From Bin80 sp965261255 (lineage in GTDB: Bacteria; Bacteroidota; Rhodothermia; Rhodothermales; Bin80): a stretch of 64,000 nt of DNA. A program made the position numbers and the translations under genes. Location: contig CBDHCQ010000004.1 in assembly GCA_965261255.1 (NCBI GenBank), forward strand, positions 1 through 64,000. Reading direction: 5' to 3'. Below are positions 29,701 through 37,165 of this stretch, one piece after another (within the stretch, counting starts at the first letter, position 1; each line of letters begins with the position of its first letter). The notes beneath the pieces are model-generated. The model made no database searches. It saw nothing but the letters and a program-made list of their open reading frames with translations, and was not told the DNA's origin.

Positions 29701-30113
29701 CTTTCGTTTGGGTCAACTCTCATCACAACGTAAGATTCTATGATAATCGGCCGGAAACGGACGGCAGCCTGCGTCGCGGAAGTTATGTGGAGGTCGCAGA
29801 AAACAAAATCTACCTATCAACAACTGGCTACAATGCGTTTCGTAAAGCTATGGGAACGCCAAAACCTCTGGAGATCTCAAAGTGGGTTGAACGACCCGAA
29901 GGATCGCCTGAGCTAAGACCGGATCTTCGAGTTCTTGCGGTGCAGACATTAAACCTGACGAAGCTGAACTGGGCCTCAACGGACTCTTTCTGCGGACAAC
30001 CAATCACTTTGAAGTATGCAGGGAGTATTGCTTACCTAACTGCGGCCTTCCTGCGCCAATCAGAACCATTCAACCTTCATCCTGTACTTGAAAGAACCCC
30101 TTGGTTTATCTGA
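26706..30113 (+). CDS. AlbA_2 (Schlafen-like)/GHKL-type module fused to prokaryotic Argonaute (MID-PIWI)
   Basis: About 1,135 residues; the ATG at 26706 is used (an in-frame TTG lies just before it, and 26751 is a later alternative). Residue numbers count from that TTG. Residues about 40-190: AlbA_2 domain (DQRFERKEVGREN; VEGGLLVLGIASDGSISGID). About 230-450: HATPase_c_4-like part with EAIVNSVAHRDY (336-347), KNPGRIL and a terminal RRMLREMEDVNLPVPEYRL, completing a COG2865-like protein. About 470-730: an N/APAZ-like linker region. About 735-890: MID domain with the guide 5'-phosphate quartet pattern Tyr846/847, Lys850, Gln861, Lys885. About 900-1136: PIWI fold ending LNLTKLNWAST...PITLKYAG. 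PIWI catalytic acids are absent (Ser907 in IGLS; no Asp in FHYSAK). Guide-directed activation of the N-terminal effector is inferred. It is a lone gene with AT-richer codons than its neighbours, suggesting transfer. Confidence 0.88.
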   Translation: MKGVLQLTWKSRKKPMPKPREVYDDPSSCLEFLTRSSDDEFEDQRFERKEVGRENIGAIQSQLKSVRDGITKTISAFANSNVEGGLLVLGIASDGSISGIDHLSENQKNSLTDLNSLLHHQAAEVKLHGCRDNSRNEKNICLIFVPYSRAGICETREQNPRAWIRSGAQNTFATQEIRDQIRTNKGLLDFENDPCCEFHPDDIDEGILREFRSGFYPESTAGFEDKALLYKAGALIRRDGKLWFNHAGLLFFGANPQRILSASYIRLLRFDVPYSKFQDRGLSTFDQKFTGPLTKQIRDVRTFFRESAFFKRYQKRKSGGGFIEESEYPLIAIDEAIVNSVAHRDYRTSLPIECEAYQDAFIVKNPGRILQRDRDLPDEFSLSDIVLDSKPRNAKLLEWLKTMRDSDGAEYVQAISEGTRRMLREMEDVNLPVPEYRLKTNETLLRLENNFAEREAAIRVASQIKSTEFANLFPLSIRRGDSPVSHKALSAHYGEFSKTLRDVLAGNGWYIDRFRFSRIVAHRQGIQLDVPSDVAAILRFYAAYEFQIRQYLGHYYLCLDYKCQVHNVQRLDVVGKQFEKDKLVNRPCVVYDAGWREGKIVDFNSELARIFFFDTESQQWVAADSVIPYCSLEMLKISLQKAGISFDLSQTIRKYSLASRRGSARERIDKMESMASYIADTLFPIQFGNMLIDVTAEPLRLVEHGKATQKTFPVSRLSEPKVMFRESRSSPNVRTGITEYGAYDIMEREIEIIPVCLRSMADNMKELIKRLQFGKFRYRGAERTFMTRFSYSSIVGIDHIEKAEAEIGRLLEEHPDWKGNTDLERIFLVHVPQQGYARDDHTSPYYRIKRLLLEDGVPCQMVDTPTLENADWKDLNLALNIVAKCGVRPWVLPDAIPDADFFIGLSYTQSRDGKRIMGFANVFNSYGKWEFYSGNTSYFDFEKRSSHLAQLVKKTLSKLKNQFSSTPQISFHYSAKLSGSDRDSIVEAAREVIPGGTFTFVWVNSHHNVRFYDNRPETDGSLRRGSYVEVAENKIYLSTTGYNAFRKAMGTPKPLEISKWVERPEGSPELRPDLRVLAVQTLNLTKLNWASTDSFCGQPITLKYAGSIAYLTAAFLRQSEPFNLHPVLERTPWFI

Positions 30114-30632
30114 TCTATTGAGTCTGCACTCTTTCCAGCTATCACGTAAAGGGCAAGTCATTCGGGCGAGCGTCTATCCTTCTCAAACCTGTCATGCTAT
30201 ACCAGTAGGACTCTCCGTGACTAGGCAGAGTTTATGAGGCGCTTTGTTTTCTGCAATTCACATCATAATATACAACGTGACTTATAGAGGAGCGACTTGG
30301 CGGCTTCGACGGCTAATCAGTCTGGTAATCGCGTGTTTTGTGCCCCAGAGGGTAGTAAAGCATGATTTCGGTGTGCCAGGCCAACTGGCGCACCATGGTA
30401 AAACTTTCAACTCTTGGAATCGCATACTCAATCGCAGACAGTTCCACGGTTAGTTGTCGTCGAACAACTTCACAAATAGTTACGTATCCCCCAAGACGGT
30501 CTCCTAGATCCCGTTAAGCTACAGGCGGGAAAACGGAATCAACGACGGAGAGGAAACAATATGGCCGGACAGATTGTTTCTTCGGGAATTCTAAGTCTCC
30601 GCACGCCCGAACATTCCTCACTCAGAAAAATA
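30114..30632. other. Stretch between the Argonaute fusion and a beta-propeller gene
   Basis: About 520 bases. The only protein-like content is the minus-strand fragment at 30313-30504. No repeats or mobile-element ends were recognised. Confidence 0.4.
30313..30504 (-). pseudogene. Fragment of an unidentified gene (C-terminal remnant)
   Basis: On the minus strand, 63 codons between two stops read as convincing protein, for example GYVTICEVVRRQLTVEL and then LAWHTEIMLYYPLGHKTRDY, but no suitable start exists upstream (only an internal Met). I do not recognise the family. It looks like the 3' end of a gene whose rest was lost when this accessory region was rearranged. Confidence 0.4.
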
Positions 30633-31784
30633 ATGCGCATCTTCCAGTTCCTAATCTGCGTTTTTATCGTCTCATACCCTCTGGCATTTTCAGATGCCCA
30701 GACAATTACTTCCCCCTATAAACTAAACGAAGTATTCCGAATTGGTGATGAGAGCAAGGGGGACAGTATTTTTTTTCAACACCATGAAGACCTACGGTTG
30801 GCAGTCAATAGCACCAACCATCTTTTTGTCGGGGGGTACGAAGAATCACCAGTTTATTCGTTTTCCGGTAATGGAGAGTTTATCGGGTTTGTAGGGTCTG
30901 AAGGCGTTGGGCCTGGGGAGTTCAAAAATAGTAGCAATATAATCATCGGGCCAGGAGACTCAATCTATGTATATGATTCCCCTGCAGATCGGGTATCGGT
31001 GTTTGAACCCCAAACTAGGCGATTTTCTCACAGCTTCAGAGTTACAGTAGATGAGGGTGGCGATGTATATCGATCAAGCGCTCATAAATTGCTTGGTGTT
31101 GTCAATGATGGATATCTGTTCCAATATAATACCGCGTACTATCCTCCTGGAGGACCTGGCGGATATGATCCTGATGAACCTAGACTTGTCTTCGTCAATT
31201 TGGTCAATAGGCAAGGGCGCCTAGCGAAGAAATCACTAGCAGAGTTGCCCGCCGGTGAAAACTTGATTAAGACCTCCCAATCAAGGAGCGGATCGACTAT
31301 TTCTATTATGCCACTTCCTTTTGGGAGAAATCCATTCTTCATCTTTAACAATAACCAACTGTATGCAGCATGGAATGATGTAATTGATGTAGCGATCATG
31401 TCGAAACATGGCAATCATTTAAGATCATTTAGAGTTGGGCATGAAGCCTTGTCGGTTACACGAAAAGAACTTGCGGATATGGTAGCCTATGATCCAAAAA
31501 GTATTCGTCAGTGGGTTCTCGAGTCTGAATCAATCCCTAAAACCAAACCAGCGTTTGATGCACTTGTCGTTGACGATCAAGGTTTGATGTGGATCAGAAA
31601 GTACCCTGACACTGAAGATGAATTAGCCACTTGGTTAATAGTTAATTCAACTGGACAGTTGGAGGGAAATTTGGACTTGCCTATAGGTCTACTCCTGAAG
31701 GTAATCAAAAAAGACCGAGCATATGCCAGTTTTTATGATGAAACGAGTGGGCCCTACATTGTGGCGTATAAGATTGTGAGGTAA
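30633..31784 (+). CDS. Secreted 6-bladed beta-propeller protein
   Basis: About 383 residues from the ATG at 30633, which begins a signal peptide (FQFLICVFIVSYPLAFSDAQ). An in-frame start at 30561 would place 24 unconserved residues before it. Blades are recognisable as YSFSGNGEFIGFVGSEGVGP and then GEFKNSSNIIIGPGDSIYVYD, the same VGxxGxGPGEF signature as in the propeller gene at 855. The role of these exported propellers is unknown. The gene is single and more AT-rich than the carbohydrate genes. Confidence 0.82.
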   Translation: MRIFQFLICVFIVSYPLAFSDAQTITSPYKLNEVFRIGDESKGDSIFFQHHEDLRLAVNSTNHLFVGGYEESPVYSFSGNGEFIGFVGSEGVGPGEFKNSSNIIIGPGDSIYVYDSPADRVSVFEPQTRRFSHSFRVTVDEGGDVYRSSAHKLLGVVNDGYLFQYNTAYYPPGGPGGYDPDEPRLVFVNLVNRQGRLAKKSLAELPAGENLIKTSQSRSGSTISIMPLPFGRNPFFIFNNNQLYAAWNDVIDVAIMSKHGNHLRSFRVGHEALSVTRKELADMVAYDPKSIRQWVLESESIPKTKPAFDALVVDDQGLMWIRKYPDTEDELATWLIVNSTGQLEGNLDLPIGLLLKVIKKDRAYASFYDETSGPYIVAYKIVR

Positions 31785-32941
31785 CATCACTTTCAGGATG
31801 TCAAGAGACATGTGTGCCTATTCATCAGTGCCTCGTAATATCTCCGCGTGTCTGTCGCGGAGATGTTTCCTCTCCCGCCGCGAAGATCGCTATAGATAGA
31901 CAATCAGAAACATAAACACTATCCCCTATCGCGATAATGCGATTTGGTCTGCCAAGGATTAATGAGTCAGTCTCAACATCCAATCTGGTGCTCGCAACCA
32001 ATTTTTCAGCTTCACTTTCCTCATTGACCACAAAGTGGACAGCAGAAGCCAGCAAACTGTCAATTATCGAAGAACCTTCAAATCTGGTCAAAGGAGGACC
32101 TCCGCTGTGACATACCGCAGAGGGGGCGAGAGGGACTGGAATCATGTTGATGCCTAAGCAGACGAAGTGCCGCAAGCAACAAAAGAAAGGATTAAAGGAA
32201 ACGCCACCTAAATTGCACGGGTGAATCTTGGGAAATATTGATCTTGCTTTGCACGGATCAATTACTCAACCGGTTCACCGGAGCTGTAAGAGATCACATG
32301 GTGCATCCACAAGGACGAACATGACCGCAAGGAGCAGGGTCAGTGATATGGATGTCTTGGTCATCGGATAGTCTGTCGAATGACAATCTCTTGTCAGCTG
32401 TGCACCGGAGCCCTAGGCCGAAACCTAGCAAACAAAGCGCTGGTAATCCGGAATTATGGTAAAAACCGGCATTTGCGGGTCGTTATTGGCCCGTTGGAGC
32501 TCCTGAAGTGCCGCTCTCGCGGCAGTGGTCGCACCATCAGACATCCTGAGATGATTTGCGCGATCTGAGTGATAACTGTGGCGTACACGCATCCCTTTCG
32601 CGCTGGCCACTTGGTCCCAGCATCCGCTGTCTCCTCCCATGTCGCCGCCGTCATCCGAAACAGCGCACTGTCCTCCTCTCAATCCCCGTTCACGCTTCCA
32701 AAAGAGATTAAAGGCCCGCATTGCTTCCTAGTCGGCTATTCAGGTGGCGAGGTCGGCAGTACCAAAAGCGTCTATAAGAACGCCGAACAATTCTGGCGTT
32801 TGACGGCAGAGAGCCGCGTTTTGCCGCTGATGGTAAAACTCGACACGTCCGGGACCCTATGCGATACTCTCATGACCGAGAATTCCAGTAATTCCCTTGT
32901 CTGCGCCCAACTTGAAATCAGTTCCGTTTCCTACGCACTCC
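31785..32941. other. Degenerate stretch between propeller and FRG genes
   Basis: About 1.15 kb with no intact gene. It contains remnants of a minus-strand lipoprotein (31825-32364). Frames at 32425-32721 (minus) and 32569-33072 (plus) were considered but are not protein-like or overlap the FRG gene. Confidence 0.45.
31825..32364 (-). pseudogene. Decayed beta-propeller lipoprotein gene (BF3164-like), truncated and frameshifted
   Basis: The minus-strand frame 31825-32175 contains LILGRPNRIIAIGDSVYVSD followed by LSIAIFAAGEE, the first-blade signature of BF3164/TolB-like 6-bladed propeller proteins, but stops after about 100 residues where about 380 are expected. In another frame just upstream, a lipobox-like PLILSFVACGTSSA is followed by a stop. 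Further upstream (32275-32364) a 29-codon frame is simply a signal peptide (TSISLTLLLAVMFVLVDA). Together these look like broken pieces of one or two secreted-protein genes. Confidence 0.45.
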
Positions 32942-33796
32942 TCAGGAATGGATTGGACGAAAGGCGCACGAGTATCGAACCCTGTCTAACACGGCCTCGG
33001 TCGCACCGCCAACTCCAGGAAATAATCGTGCAATGCCAAAACCACTTCGATCGGATAGTGTATACAGGTTAGATAATTCCTTTACGGGTACGGTCAATTT
33101 CCGCAGGGGAATCTCCGGGGATCCGGAGAATTCATCTTCGAAGCTATAGGCCTCCATCGGCTGACCTTCCTTGCCCCGATGGGGGTAAACCGTAAACACC
33201 CCGAATTGGGCCGCCAAGTTTACCGAGATGGACCTGGGGACCTCCAGTATGCGAGCTTGCCCGCGCCTCATTTCCCACACGGCCATTCTCTGGCCATCGA
33301 CAAGCTCACCATTCTCCCTTAATCGTAACGCATCACTAACAGCAAATTGGACAGCCACGTAGGGATTGGTCGTCCAGTCAAGTAGCCTGGTTGGAAGTCC
33401 GTGGTGCCGTGCCAAGGCCATGGTTTCAAGAAAAGACTTATGTGGCCATCTCTCGGGATATTGCATGCCTTCGTTTAGATATTGGTGTGTCGCTCCTGTC
33501 TCGTCGCGGAGTTCCGGCGAGACATTGCTAATTCTGACACCCACCTTATCACAACTCTCTACAAAAGTCTGCAGCATCTTGAATTCCATCCAGACCTGTC
33601 CGTTAGCCGTCAGCACCTCGCCCCATATCCTCCTGAGTAATTTCGCCGTCTCTTCGCGCAAAATCGTCGGAACAAGCCCCCATTCAGACTTTGCCTGCCC
33701 CCTGTATATAGCGTTAACGGGGGACCTGGTGGGACTTAAACGTTCCCACAGCTCTGCTGCAGTTTCGAAGTGTTCTTCAGGAATGGTCTGGGGCAT
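32942..33796 (-). CDS. FRG-domain protein
   Basis: A 284-residue protein with the two hallmark blocks of the FRG domain. These are YRGQAKSEWGLVPTILRE near residue 31 (the F/Y-R-G motif that names the family) and ALARHHGLPTRLLDWTTNPY with VAVQFA near residue 127. It lacks a signal peptide and is cytoplasmic. The biochemical activity of FRG proteins is not settled; they are frequent in phage-defence and mobile regions. It is divergent from the EcoRII-type operon with a 290-base shared upstream region. Full length for the family. Role in defence is inferred from context. Confidence 0.9.
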   Translation of the reverse strand: MPQTIPEEHFETAAELWERLSPTRSPVNAIYRGQAKSEWGLVPTILREETAKLLRRIWGEVLTANGQVWMEFKMLQTFVESCDKVGVRISNVSPELRDETGATHQYLNEGMQYPERWPHKSFLETMALARHHGLPTRLLDWTTNPYVAVQFAVSDALRLRENGELVDGQRMAVWEMRRGQARILEVPRSISVNLAAQFGVFTVYPHRGKEGQPMEAYSFEDEFSGSPEIPLRKLTVPVKELSNLYTLSDRSGFGIARLFPGVGGATEAVLDRVRYSCAFRPIHS

Positions 33797-34000
33797 AGCA
33801 AATCGTCGCTGGAAACTCGTGGATGATATTCATGGGGCCGAATATATGCTCGTCAACAACCAATGTCGCAAACTCGCGATCCAGAAAACAGGCTTATTGC
33901 GTGATCAAGCATTACGCTCCTACATATGGTTTAAGTCCCCGGAAAGACTTGTAACATGTCTCTCGCAACTACTGACGTACTACGACATGGCACCCCCAGC

Positions 34001-34029
34001 TTGCAAGTGGCCCGTAATATACCTATATT
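34001..34029 (+). promoter_or_regulatory. Candidate promoter of the EcoRII-type operon
   Basis: TTGCAA at 34001-34006 and TATATT at 34024-34029 are separated by exactly 17 bases, a sigma70-like arrangement about 60 bases upstream of the methyltransferase ATG. FCB housekeeping promoters often differ from this consensus, so the match may reflect foreign origin of the operon or be fortuitous. Confidence 0.45.
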
Positions 34030-34043
34030 CTGGGAAACATCGA

Positions 34044-34054
34044 GACAAAATGTC
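34044..34054 (+). promoter_or_regulatory. Candidate autoregulatory operator (GACAAAATGTC)
   Basis: An inverted repeat GACA-AAA-TGTC lies about 32 bases before the methyltransferase start and just downstream of the expected transcription start. It resembles the GGACAAATTGTCC operator that the N-terminal HTH domain of M.SsoII is known to bind. The methyltransferase here also carries an N-terminal HTH, so it may repress its own operon. Confidence 0.5.
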
Positions 34055-34086
34055 GTACACTGTCCCCCGATCCGGAACACGCACGC

Positions 34087-35319
34087 ATGCCTGAACGCAC
34101 CGAATTCGCGGTACTGCGGGAAAAGGCCGAGTTGTCCGTTGACGCTGCCGCCCGTCTTATCGGCAAGTCTCCCCGCACGGTTCACCGTTATGAATTCCCC
34201 GGCAAGTCGGGGACGGTCCCGCCGTTTCTTGTTATTGAAGCGCTGAGGAGGGCGGTCAATGACCGGTGCAGTCGCGCTGGTGATCAGGACACCGTCTTTC
34301 GATTCGCGGACCTGTTTGCGGGCATAGGAGGGATGCGTATGCCCTTTGAGGAAATAGGAGGGAAATGTGTGTTTACCTCCGAATGGGACCGCTTTGCGCG
34401 CCAGACATACGCAGCGAACTTTGTCGACGGGGAAGATCACAAGTTTGCGGGAGATATTCGTCCAATTGCCGAGGAACCGGACCGGATACCCGAACATGAT
34501 GTGCTGTTAGCCGGGTTTCCTTGCCAGCCGTTTTCCATTGCAGGTGTTTCAAAGAAGAACTCCTTGGGCAAGCCGCACGGCTTCCTGTGTGATACGCAGG
34601 GCACGCTGTTTCACGATCTGGCGAAGATCCTGGAGCATCACCAGCCTCCGGTATTCCTGCTGGAGAACGTGAAGCACCTTCAGCGCCATGATGGTGGCAG
34701 GACCTTCGGGACCATCATGAATGTGCTTGAAGAGGAGTTGGGATACGATGTGCACGCGCAGGTGATCTGCTCGTCGCCGTGGGTGCCACAGAAGCGTGAA
34801 AGGATTTTCATTGTGGGATTCCGGTCCCCAACACGGTTCAGCTTTGACGATCTGGGAATACCGGAAGGGGAGCCGCCCGTGGTCGGCGAAATACTGGATC
34901 GGGAAGTCGATCCGAAATACACTCTGACCGAGCATTTATGGCGCTATCTGCGGGACTACAAGGATCGGCACCGTAAAGCCGGCAATGGTTTCGGGTATTC
35001 GCTGTTCGGACCGGAGGATGTGGCGCGGACGCTGTCAGCGAGATACTACAAGGACGGGTCCGAAATACTTTTACGGCAGGAGGGAGACCGTCCCAGAAGG
35101 CTGACGCCGCGCGAATGTGCACGCCTTATGGGATTTGACGAGCCGGGCAGACCTGAATTCAGGATTCCGGTTTCCGATACGCAGGCCTACAGGCAGTTTG
35201 GGAATGCCGTGGTAGTCCCCTTGGTGCGTGCTATAGCAACACTGCTGAAGCCTCATATTCTGGTGATGCTGGCGAAACACCGTGGCATAACAGTACAGAC
35301 AGAGCTGCCACTGGTATGA
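34087..35319 (+). CDS. DNA (cytosine-5)-methyltransferase, Dcm/M.EcoRII-like, with N-terminal HTH
   Basis: 410 residues. Residues 1-65 form an XRE-like helix-turn-helix (LSVDAAARLIGKSPRTVHRY), as in M.SsoII and M.EcoRII. The C5-methyltransferase core follows: motif I FADLFAGIGGMRM near 73, catalytic motif IV GFPCQPFS with Cys146, motif VI LLENVKHL (Glu193) and motif VIII VPQKRERIF (235-241). The target-recognition region precedes the closing motifs RECARLMGF and QFGNAVVVP. With Vsr and an EcoRII-type nuclease directly downstream, the expected target is CCWGG, with methylation of the inner cytosine. The HTH probably autoregulates the operon. Confidence 0.95.
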   Translation: MPERTEFAVLREKAELSVDAAARLIGKSPRTVHRYEFPGKSGTVPPFLVIEALRRAVNDRCSRAGDQDTVFRFADLFAGIGGMRMPFEEIGGKCVFTSEWDRFARQTYAANFVDGEDHKFAGDIRPIAEEPDRIPEHDVLLAGFPCQPFSIAGVSKKNSLGKPHGFLCDTQGTLFHDLAKILEHHQPPVFLLENVKHLQRHDGGRTFGTIMNVLEEELGYDVHAQVICSSPWVPQKRERIFIVGFRSPTRFSFDDLGIPEGEPPVVGEILDREVDPKYTLTEHLWRYLRDYKDRHRKAGNGFGYSLFGPEDVARTLSARYYKDGSEILLRQEGDRPRRLTPRECARLMGFDEPGRPEFRIPVSDTQAYRQFGNAVVVPLVRAIATLLKPHILVMLAKHRGITVQTELPLV

Positions 35320-35323
35320 AAAC

Positions 35324-35788
35324 GTGACAGATATAGTCAGCAGGGAAACGAGAAGCCGGATGATGTCCGGCATAAGAGGTACTGATACGAAGCCCGAGCT
35401 TGTGTTGCGCCGCGGCTTGCACCAACTCGGGTTTCGCTACCGCTTACATGACCGAAGACTTCCGGGTACGCCGGATCTGGTTTTCCCAAGATATAACGCC
35501 GTTATTTTTGTCAACGGTTGTTTCTGGCACGGCCATGATTGTCATCTGTTCCGATGGCCCAAAACCCGTGAAAAATTCTGGAAAAGTAAGATTACGGGGA
35601 ATATGCAACGGGATACAAGGAACTGGGGTCTATTGGAAGCCGAGGGATGGAGGATTTTGGTTGTTTGGGAATGCGCGCTAAAAGGAAGGGGAAAGTATCC
35701 CGCCGACGAAATTGCACGGAGAGCGGGACAATGGTTGAAGGCAGCTAGCGGCAACGAAGAGATTAAGGGGGACTCCTATGCCTGCTGA
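35324..35788 (+). CDS. vsr: Very short patch repair endonuclease
   Basis: A 154-residue Vsr protein starting at GTG, four bases after the methyltransferase stop. Numbering from this start matches E. coli Vsr exactly: catalytic Asp51 in GTPDLVF, Cys66/His69/His71/Cys73 in GCFWHGHDC and Cys117 in VVWECAL, which supports the GTG choice. Vsr nicks T:G mismatches created when the 5-methylcytosine made by the adjacent methyltransferase deaminates, preserving CCWGG-type sites. Its 3' end overlaps the nuclease gene by 11 bases. Confidence 0.96.
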   Translation: MTDIVSRETRSRMMSGIRGTDTKPELVLRRGLHQLGFRYRLHDRRLPGTPDLVFPRYNAVIFVNGCFWHGHDCHLFRWPKTREKFWKSKITGNMQRDTRNWGLLEAEGWRILVVWECALKGRGKYPADEIARRAGQWLKAASGNEEIKGDSYAC

Positions 35789-36995
35789 AAAGCTGCGTAA
35801 TTGGATGATCGAACTCTCTGACGTGGCATGGTATGTCAAGCGTCTATCGGGCAATGACACGTTAGCTAACCGAGCACATCAGGCCGGTCCTTACATTCCG
35901 AGGGATTTCCTTCTAGGTCTCTTGCCGCAGCTCAACAGAAAAAGGGATCATAATCCGCGAGTCAAGCTTGATTTATATGTAGATTCACACGGAGAATACA
36001 GGAGAATCAGTGCTATATGGTATAACAACAAGTGGCACGGCGGTACCCGTAATGAGACACGCCTGACTGGCTTGGGTGGAGCTTCGTCTGCCCTTCTTGA
36101 CCCTGAAAACACGGGGGCACTGGCCATATTTGCGTTTACCACAGATGGCCAAGGCCTGGTCACAGGCTGCCGCATATGGGTATGCCACAACAGCTTTGAG
36201 GAAGACTTGGTCGAGGATCGCATAGGTCTTGTTGAGCCGGGAAGGGCATTGATCATAGATCCTTTATCGTTAGGCAGGGAGTATTCGGAATTACAGAGAC
36301 GACGTTCGAGGAGATATTGGCTGAGTCCCGACGAGATTCCCCCTGACTGGCTGGAATCCTTCCCGAAACCTTTGATAATTATGTCGGAAGCAGTACAGAT
36401 GATCCCCGGCCCCTCCTTGAATCCAGACCAAAGGCTAATGACTCGACGCGAGTGCGAGCAGGAGCTGTACGAGAGTATTGAGCACGCCTTTTACTTCCCG
36501 AGGATTAGTAGAGGGTTCGAGAGCATGAAAGAATTCAGGGATGTGGCAAATTCGGTTTTGCAGCGACGCAAAGCTCGGTCTGGACGGTCACTCGAGCTTC
36601 ATTTAAGAGAAATATTTATGGAAGAGGGGTTACAGGAAGACGTCAACTTCTCATACAACAAGGAATCCGACCCGGGTAGAAGGCCCGACTTTTTGTTTCC
36701 TTCTGCAGATGCGTACAGGAATCAAGACGTCCCTCGGGGGCAATTCCGTATGTTGGCAGTCAAGACGACTTGCAAGGATCGATGGCGACAGATTCTAAAC
36801 GAGGCGAAGTATATCCCACAGAAGCATTTGTTAACGCTTCAAGAAGGAATCTCGCCCAATCAGTTCAAAGAAATGCAGGAGTCACACGTTAGTCTGGTGG
36901 TTCCGAAAAAGTTGATTCCCAAGTATAAGAAAGAGATAAGACCACAGATCCAGACCTTGGAGAGTTTTATAGGAGATGTACACCAACTCGGGTAA
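35778..36995 (+). CDS. EcoRII-type restriction endonuclease
   Basis: 405 residues, almost exactly the length of EcoRII (404). The N-terminal B3-like effector DNA-binding domain carries KRLSGNDTLANRAHQAGPYI and the GGTRNETRLTGLGG loop. The C-terminal PD-(D/E)xK-like domain shows RRPDFLFPS (Asp304), then LAVKTTCKDRWRQ (Lys329, Lys333, Arg337) and the KHLLTL block, as in the EcoRII-C family. EcoRII is a type IIE enzyme that cuts before CCWGG and needs a second site as effector. With the upstream methyltransferase and Vsr this is a complete system; all key residues are intact. Confidence 0.95.
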   Translation: MPAEKLRNWMIELSDVAWYVKRLSGNDTLANRAHQAGPYIPRDFLLGLLPQLNRKRDHNPRVKLDLYVDSHGEYRRISAIWYNNKWHGGTRNETRLTGLGGASSALLDPENTGALAIFAFTTDGQGLVTGCRIWVCHNSFEEDLVEDRIGLVEPGRALIIDPLSLGREYSELQRRRSRRYWLSPDEIPPDWLESFPKPLIIMSEAVQMIPGPSLNPDQRLMTRRECEQELYESIEHAFYFPRISRGFESMKEFRDVANSVLQRRKARSGRSLELHLREIFMEEGLQEDVNFSYNKESDPGRRPDFLFPSADAYRNQDVPRGQFRMLAVKTTCKDRWRQILNEAKYIPQKHLLTLQEGISPNQFKEMQESHVSLVVPKKLIPKYKKEIRPQIQTLESFIGDVHQLG

Positions 36996-37165
36996 ACCGA
37001 TTCGTAAATTTCAATCCCGATATCTAGTGAGCAAGTACGGTTAGTATCGGGTGCACATAGATCAGCTTAGCTCTCAACCTCCAAGGTTATGTGCCTATTT
37101 CGATCATGTGGGACACCTAATCCGCTTCCACCAGACTAGGGTCCCAGTTCCAGCGGAATATCCAA

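Noticed and set aside
26490..30632. Flanking repeats or transposon ends around the Argonaute fusion
   Set aside because: Only short 5-7 bp inverted repeats were seen, below what would mark a mobile element.
32569..33072. 167-codon plus-strand frame
   Set aside because: Overlaps the FRG 3' end, Ser-rich random-like composition, no similarity seen.
33366..34094. 242-codon plus-strand frame over the FRG gene and the divergent region
   Set aside because: Overlaps the FRG coding region and the promoter region; not protein-like.
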